From contig SHAI01000115.1 in assembly GCA_004213235.1 (NCBI GenBank), positions 1 to 8,081 on the forward strand: 8,081 bases of DNA. The letters run 5' to 3'. A program made the position numbers and the translations under genes. Under the pieces are notes generated by a model, which searched no databases, was not told the origin of the DNA, and saw only the letters and a program-made list of their open reading frames with translations. Positions 5,970 to 8,081 of the stretch are shown here, piece by piece; within the stretch, counting starts at the first letter, position 1; each line of letters begins with the position of its first letter. This stretch comes from Parvularculaceae bacterium (lineage in GTDB: Bacteria > Pseudomonadota > Alphaproteobacteria > Caulobacterales > Parvularculaceae).

Positions 5970-7286
5970 ATGCGCGCACGCATCGCCTGGTTGAGCGAGC
6001 ATGGCAAACCGGAACCTACTTTGGTTAATGCTGCACGGTCAGCGGGTTATGAATTAATCCTTCCGCCAGCACTCGGGATCAATCCAGCGATTGCACGCGC
6101 TGCGATTATCGACGTCCGTCGATCGGCCACGCCAGCTTGCAGCGCCCGAGACCTGTTGAACAAAAGCGCGCTAGCAGGGCGCCCCGGCGTAACTGTTATC
6201 CTGGCGCGCCAGGACCTGAAACTTTCAGAACGACAGGCGTTGCAAAATTCTGGCAATATCGTGTTTGATTACGCGTCAAGTACGGCGGTAATTGCGCGAT
6301 TGCGCCAGCAAATGCGTATCAACAGTCTCGCAGAAGAAGCAAGCGAGCGCCTGAAAGCTGCAATGAACACGGCATTGCCCGCGGACACCGCCAGCCTGAC
6401 ACCCAAAAAGCAGTCACCAAGCATTTTGTTTGCAGGCGCACCATCACCGATCACCGCATCGGCGCTTTATCATTTACGTGCCTATTCCCCGGTCAGCGTT
6501 TTAACCGCGGGCCAGACATTACGCGCCCTGGAAAATAAAAATTTCGACGCGATCGTTTTCTCGCCTTCAGAGGAAAACGACCTTCTTTATGCCCTCGCCC
6601 GCACCCTCATGCGCCATGCGCGCTTCAGCACGATCCCTATTTTCGCCGTATCGCAGAACATGGAAATCGTTCGCGCGTTTTCATCGATCGGTGCCGACGC
6701 CTATCCATCGGAAATTATAGATAATTATTTTGCCCACCGGGTCGGGCGAGCAGCACAAAGAGGTCGCCTTGCCCGCGGCCTCAGGCACTTCCTGCACAGT
6801 ACGCGAAACGCCATCATGTCCGCCAGCCCGGCCACATCCGCCACGTTCTTCGCCACGCAAATCCATCAATTAATCCGTCGGCGAAGCATGGACCCCACAC
6901 CGTTTTCCATGATCGGCATAACCCTGGTGGCGAAGCCAAATACAACCACCACGTCAAACACTGAGAAAATCGAATCAGCAGAGCTCGCCGAACTCTGCAC
7001 AAAGGCATGCCGCTTGGAAGATGCCATTGTGCCGTTGAATTCAAAATCAATCGTCATCATTACGCCATCAACGAACTGGCATGACGCAACGCGGATCGCC
7101 GCACGTCTGACCGGGGTGTTGGCCGGACGCACAACCGGCGACAATAATCCGTCAGCATACATTCCAGTGACTGATATCGTTGAACACAAAGCCGGCGAAG
7201 GCGCACAGGCATTGCTTGCCCGTTTGCTCGATCAATTGCGAACCTCAACGCGTCATTTCAATACCGCCTTATCAAGCAGCCTCTAG
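5970..7286 (+). CDS. PopA-like degenerate REC-REC-GGDEF protein, probable c-di-GMP effector
   Basis: The 438-residue protein has the PleD/PopA layout. Receiver-like domain 1 (about 1-125) keeps an Asp at the end of strand 3 (IIDVR, Asp48) but has Ser-Glu in place of the usual acidic pair. Receiver-like domain 2 (about 150-265) has lost the acidic pair and has Ser198 where the phospho-acceptor would be. A GGDEF-like domain (about 268-425) follows. There the signature position reads NSKSI (357-361), so cyclase activity is not expected, but RLED (348-351) stands exactly five residues upstream, where the RxxD c-di-GMP inhibitory site lies in active enzymes. Caulobacter PopA shows the same pattern and directs CtrA degradation at the pole; orthology is inferred from architecture only. 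The ATG at 5970 opens directly on strand 1 but has a weak ribosome site; an in-frame GTG at 5883 would add 29 residues. Confidence 0.8.
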   Translation: MRARIAWLSEHGKPEPTLVNAARSAGYELILPPALGINPAIARAAIIDVRRSATPACSARDLLNKSALAGRPGVTVILARQDLKLSERQALQNSGNIVFDYASSTAVIARLRQQMRINSLAEEASERLKAAMNTALPADTASLTPKKQSPSILFAGAPSPITASALYHLRAYSPVSVLTAGQTLRALENKNFDAIVFSPSEENDLLYALARTLMRHARFSTIPIFAVSQNMEIVRAFSSIGADAYPSEIIDNYFAHRVGRAAQRGRLARGLRHFLHSTRNAIMSASPATSATFFATQIHQLIRRRSMDPTPFSMIGITLVAKPNTTTTSNTEKIESAELAELCTKACRLEDAIVPLNSKSIVIITPSTNWHDATRIAARLTGVLAGRTTGDNNPSAYIPVTDIVEHKAGEGAQALLARLLDQLRTSTRHFNTALSSSL

Positions 7287-8081
7287 TGCGATATCCGTCA
7301 GGATTTCCAGAATTTTCCGGCATCCCCGCAAACGCTGTCTCTCGTCCGGCCAATTCTGCTGGAACACCAGTTTCTGATCCGGGCGCAATTTCAATTCATA
7401 GGGCGACTGGCTGATGAATTGCACCAGGCCAGCGGGATTGGCGAACTGATTGTTCCGAAACGCCACGACAGCCCCCTTCGGCCCGGCATCAATTTTAGCC
7501 ACACCCGCAATGCGGCATTGTTCACGTATGCTGACAATCTTCAACAGGTGCTCTACCTCTGATGGCGCAGGACCAAAGCGATCAACAAGTTCCGCCGCAA
7601 AACCCTGGATCGCCTGCTCATCACGCAAATCGCCAAGTCGCCGGTAAAGTCCCATTCGTACACTGAGGTCCGTGACGTAACTTTCCGGAATTAATACTGC
7701 CGCCCCAATACTGATCTGCGGCGACCATTGCTCTTCGCTGATGCTCGCACCATCTTTTAGCTGAGAAACCGCCTCTTCCAACATGTGTTGGTATAGCTCA
7801 ACACCAACTTCCTTTACCTGTCCGGATTGTTCCTCACCAAGCAAATTACCGGCACCGCGAATATCGAGATCATGGGACGCGAGCGTAAAGCCGGCCCCCA
7901 ATGTGTCGAGAGACTGCATCACTTTAAGACGACGTTCCGCCGCGCCGGTCATCGGTGTTCGCGGGCTGGTCGTCAGGTAAGCATACGCGCGCAGTTTTGC
8001 GCGTCCGACCCGGCCGCGCAATTGGTAAAGTTGCGCCAAGCCAAATTGATCCGCCCGGTGAATAAGAATCGTATTTGCAGT
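7272..8081 (-). CDS. mfd: Transcription-repair coupling factor Mfd, C-terminal part only
   Basis: Mfd is a DNA translocase that removes stalled RNA polymerase and recruits UvrA to lesions. Only the last 269 residues are in the window; the gene continues past the right edge. The first visible residues include the end of the helicase core: NTILIHRADQFGLAQLYQ and then LRGRVGR, which is motif VI with its arginine fingers. Next comes the hallmark SHDLDIRGAGNLLGEEQSG, followed by GVELYQHMLEEAV. The remaining roughly 160 residues correspond to the C-terminal TRCF domain, which in the characterised enzyme masks the UvrA-binding surface. The frame is intact and ends in TGA at 7272-7274. It runs opposite to the PopA-like gene and overlaps its 3' end by 15 bp, with no room for a terminator between them. 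Confidence 0.97.
   Translation of the reverse strand, partial: TANTILIHRADQFGLAQLYQLRGRVGRAKLRAYAYLTTSPRTPMTGAAERRLKVMQSLDTLGAGFTLASHDLDIRGAGNLLGEEQSGQVKEVGVELYQHMLEEAVSQLKDGASISEEQWSPQISIGAAVLIPESYVTDLSVRMGLYRRLGDLRDEQAIQGFAAELVDRFGPAPSEVEHLLKIVSIREQCRIAGVAKIDAGPKGAVVAFRNNQFANPAGLVQFISQSPYELKLRPDQKLVFQQNWPDERQRLRGCRKILEILTDIALEAA

Noticed and set aside
1..8081. Mobile element, CRISPR array, tRNA/rRNA or defence system
   Set aside because: No spaced repeat array, terminal inverted repeats, transposase or integrase motif, or structured RNA gene was seen. The genes look like ordinary chromosomal ones.

Overview
The window looks like a chromosomal segment of an alphaproteobacterium, most plausibly from the Caulobacterales/Maricaulales side (Caulobacter, Hyphomonas or Maricaulis relatives). 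The reasons are moderately GC-rich coding sequence, a TonB-dependent receptor, and a protein with the architecture of the Caulobacter cell-cycle effector PopA. This placement is inference from gene content; there is no rRNA or other phylogenetic marker except the end of mfd.

Layout from left to right. (1) 1-1890, minus strand: most of a TonB-dependent outer-membrane receptor whose C-terminal end lies beyond the left edge. (2) 1891-2101: non-coding, with a short tandem repeat and a weak hairpin. (3) 2102-2932, minus: an unrecognised protein with three membrane helices and a predicted periplasmic domain. (4) 3061-3819, minus: a histidine-phosphatase-superfamily enzyme. (5) 3820-4028: divergent intergenic region. 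(6) 4029-5819, plus: a membrane-anchored TPR protein fused to a VanY-type (peptidase M15) D,D-carboxypeptidase domain. (7) 5970-7286, plus: a receiver-receiver-GGDEF protein of PleD/PopA layout, in which the cyclase signature is lost but the RxxD inhibitory-site motif is kept. (8) 7272-8081, minus: the C-terminal third or less of the transcription-repair coupling factor Mfd, overlapping gene 7 tail to tail by 15 bp.

The genes do not form one obvious pathway. The three minus-strand genes on the left are separated by gaps of 128 and 211 bp, so a single operon is not certain. Two genes suggest envelope and cell-cycle functions: the TPR-VanY protein (peptidoglycan stem-peptide trimming) and the PopA-like protein (probable c-di-GMP effector). 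The most interesting items are that degenerate GGDEF protein with a preserved I-site and the TPR-peptidase fusion. There is no sign of a mobile element, CRISPR array, tRNA or rRNA. No gap between genes exceeds about 210 bp.
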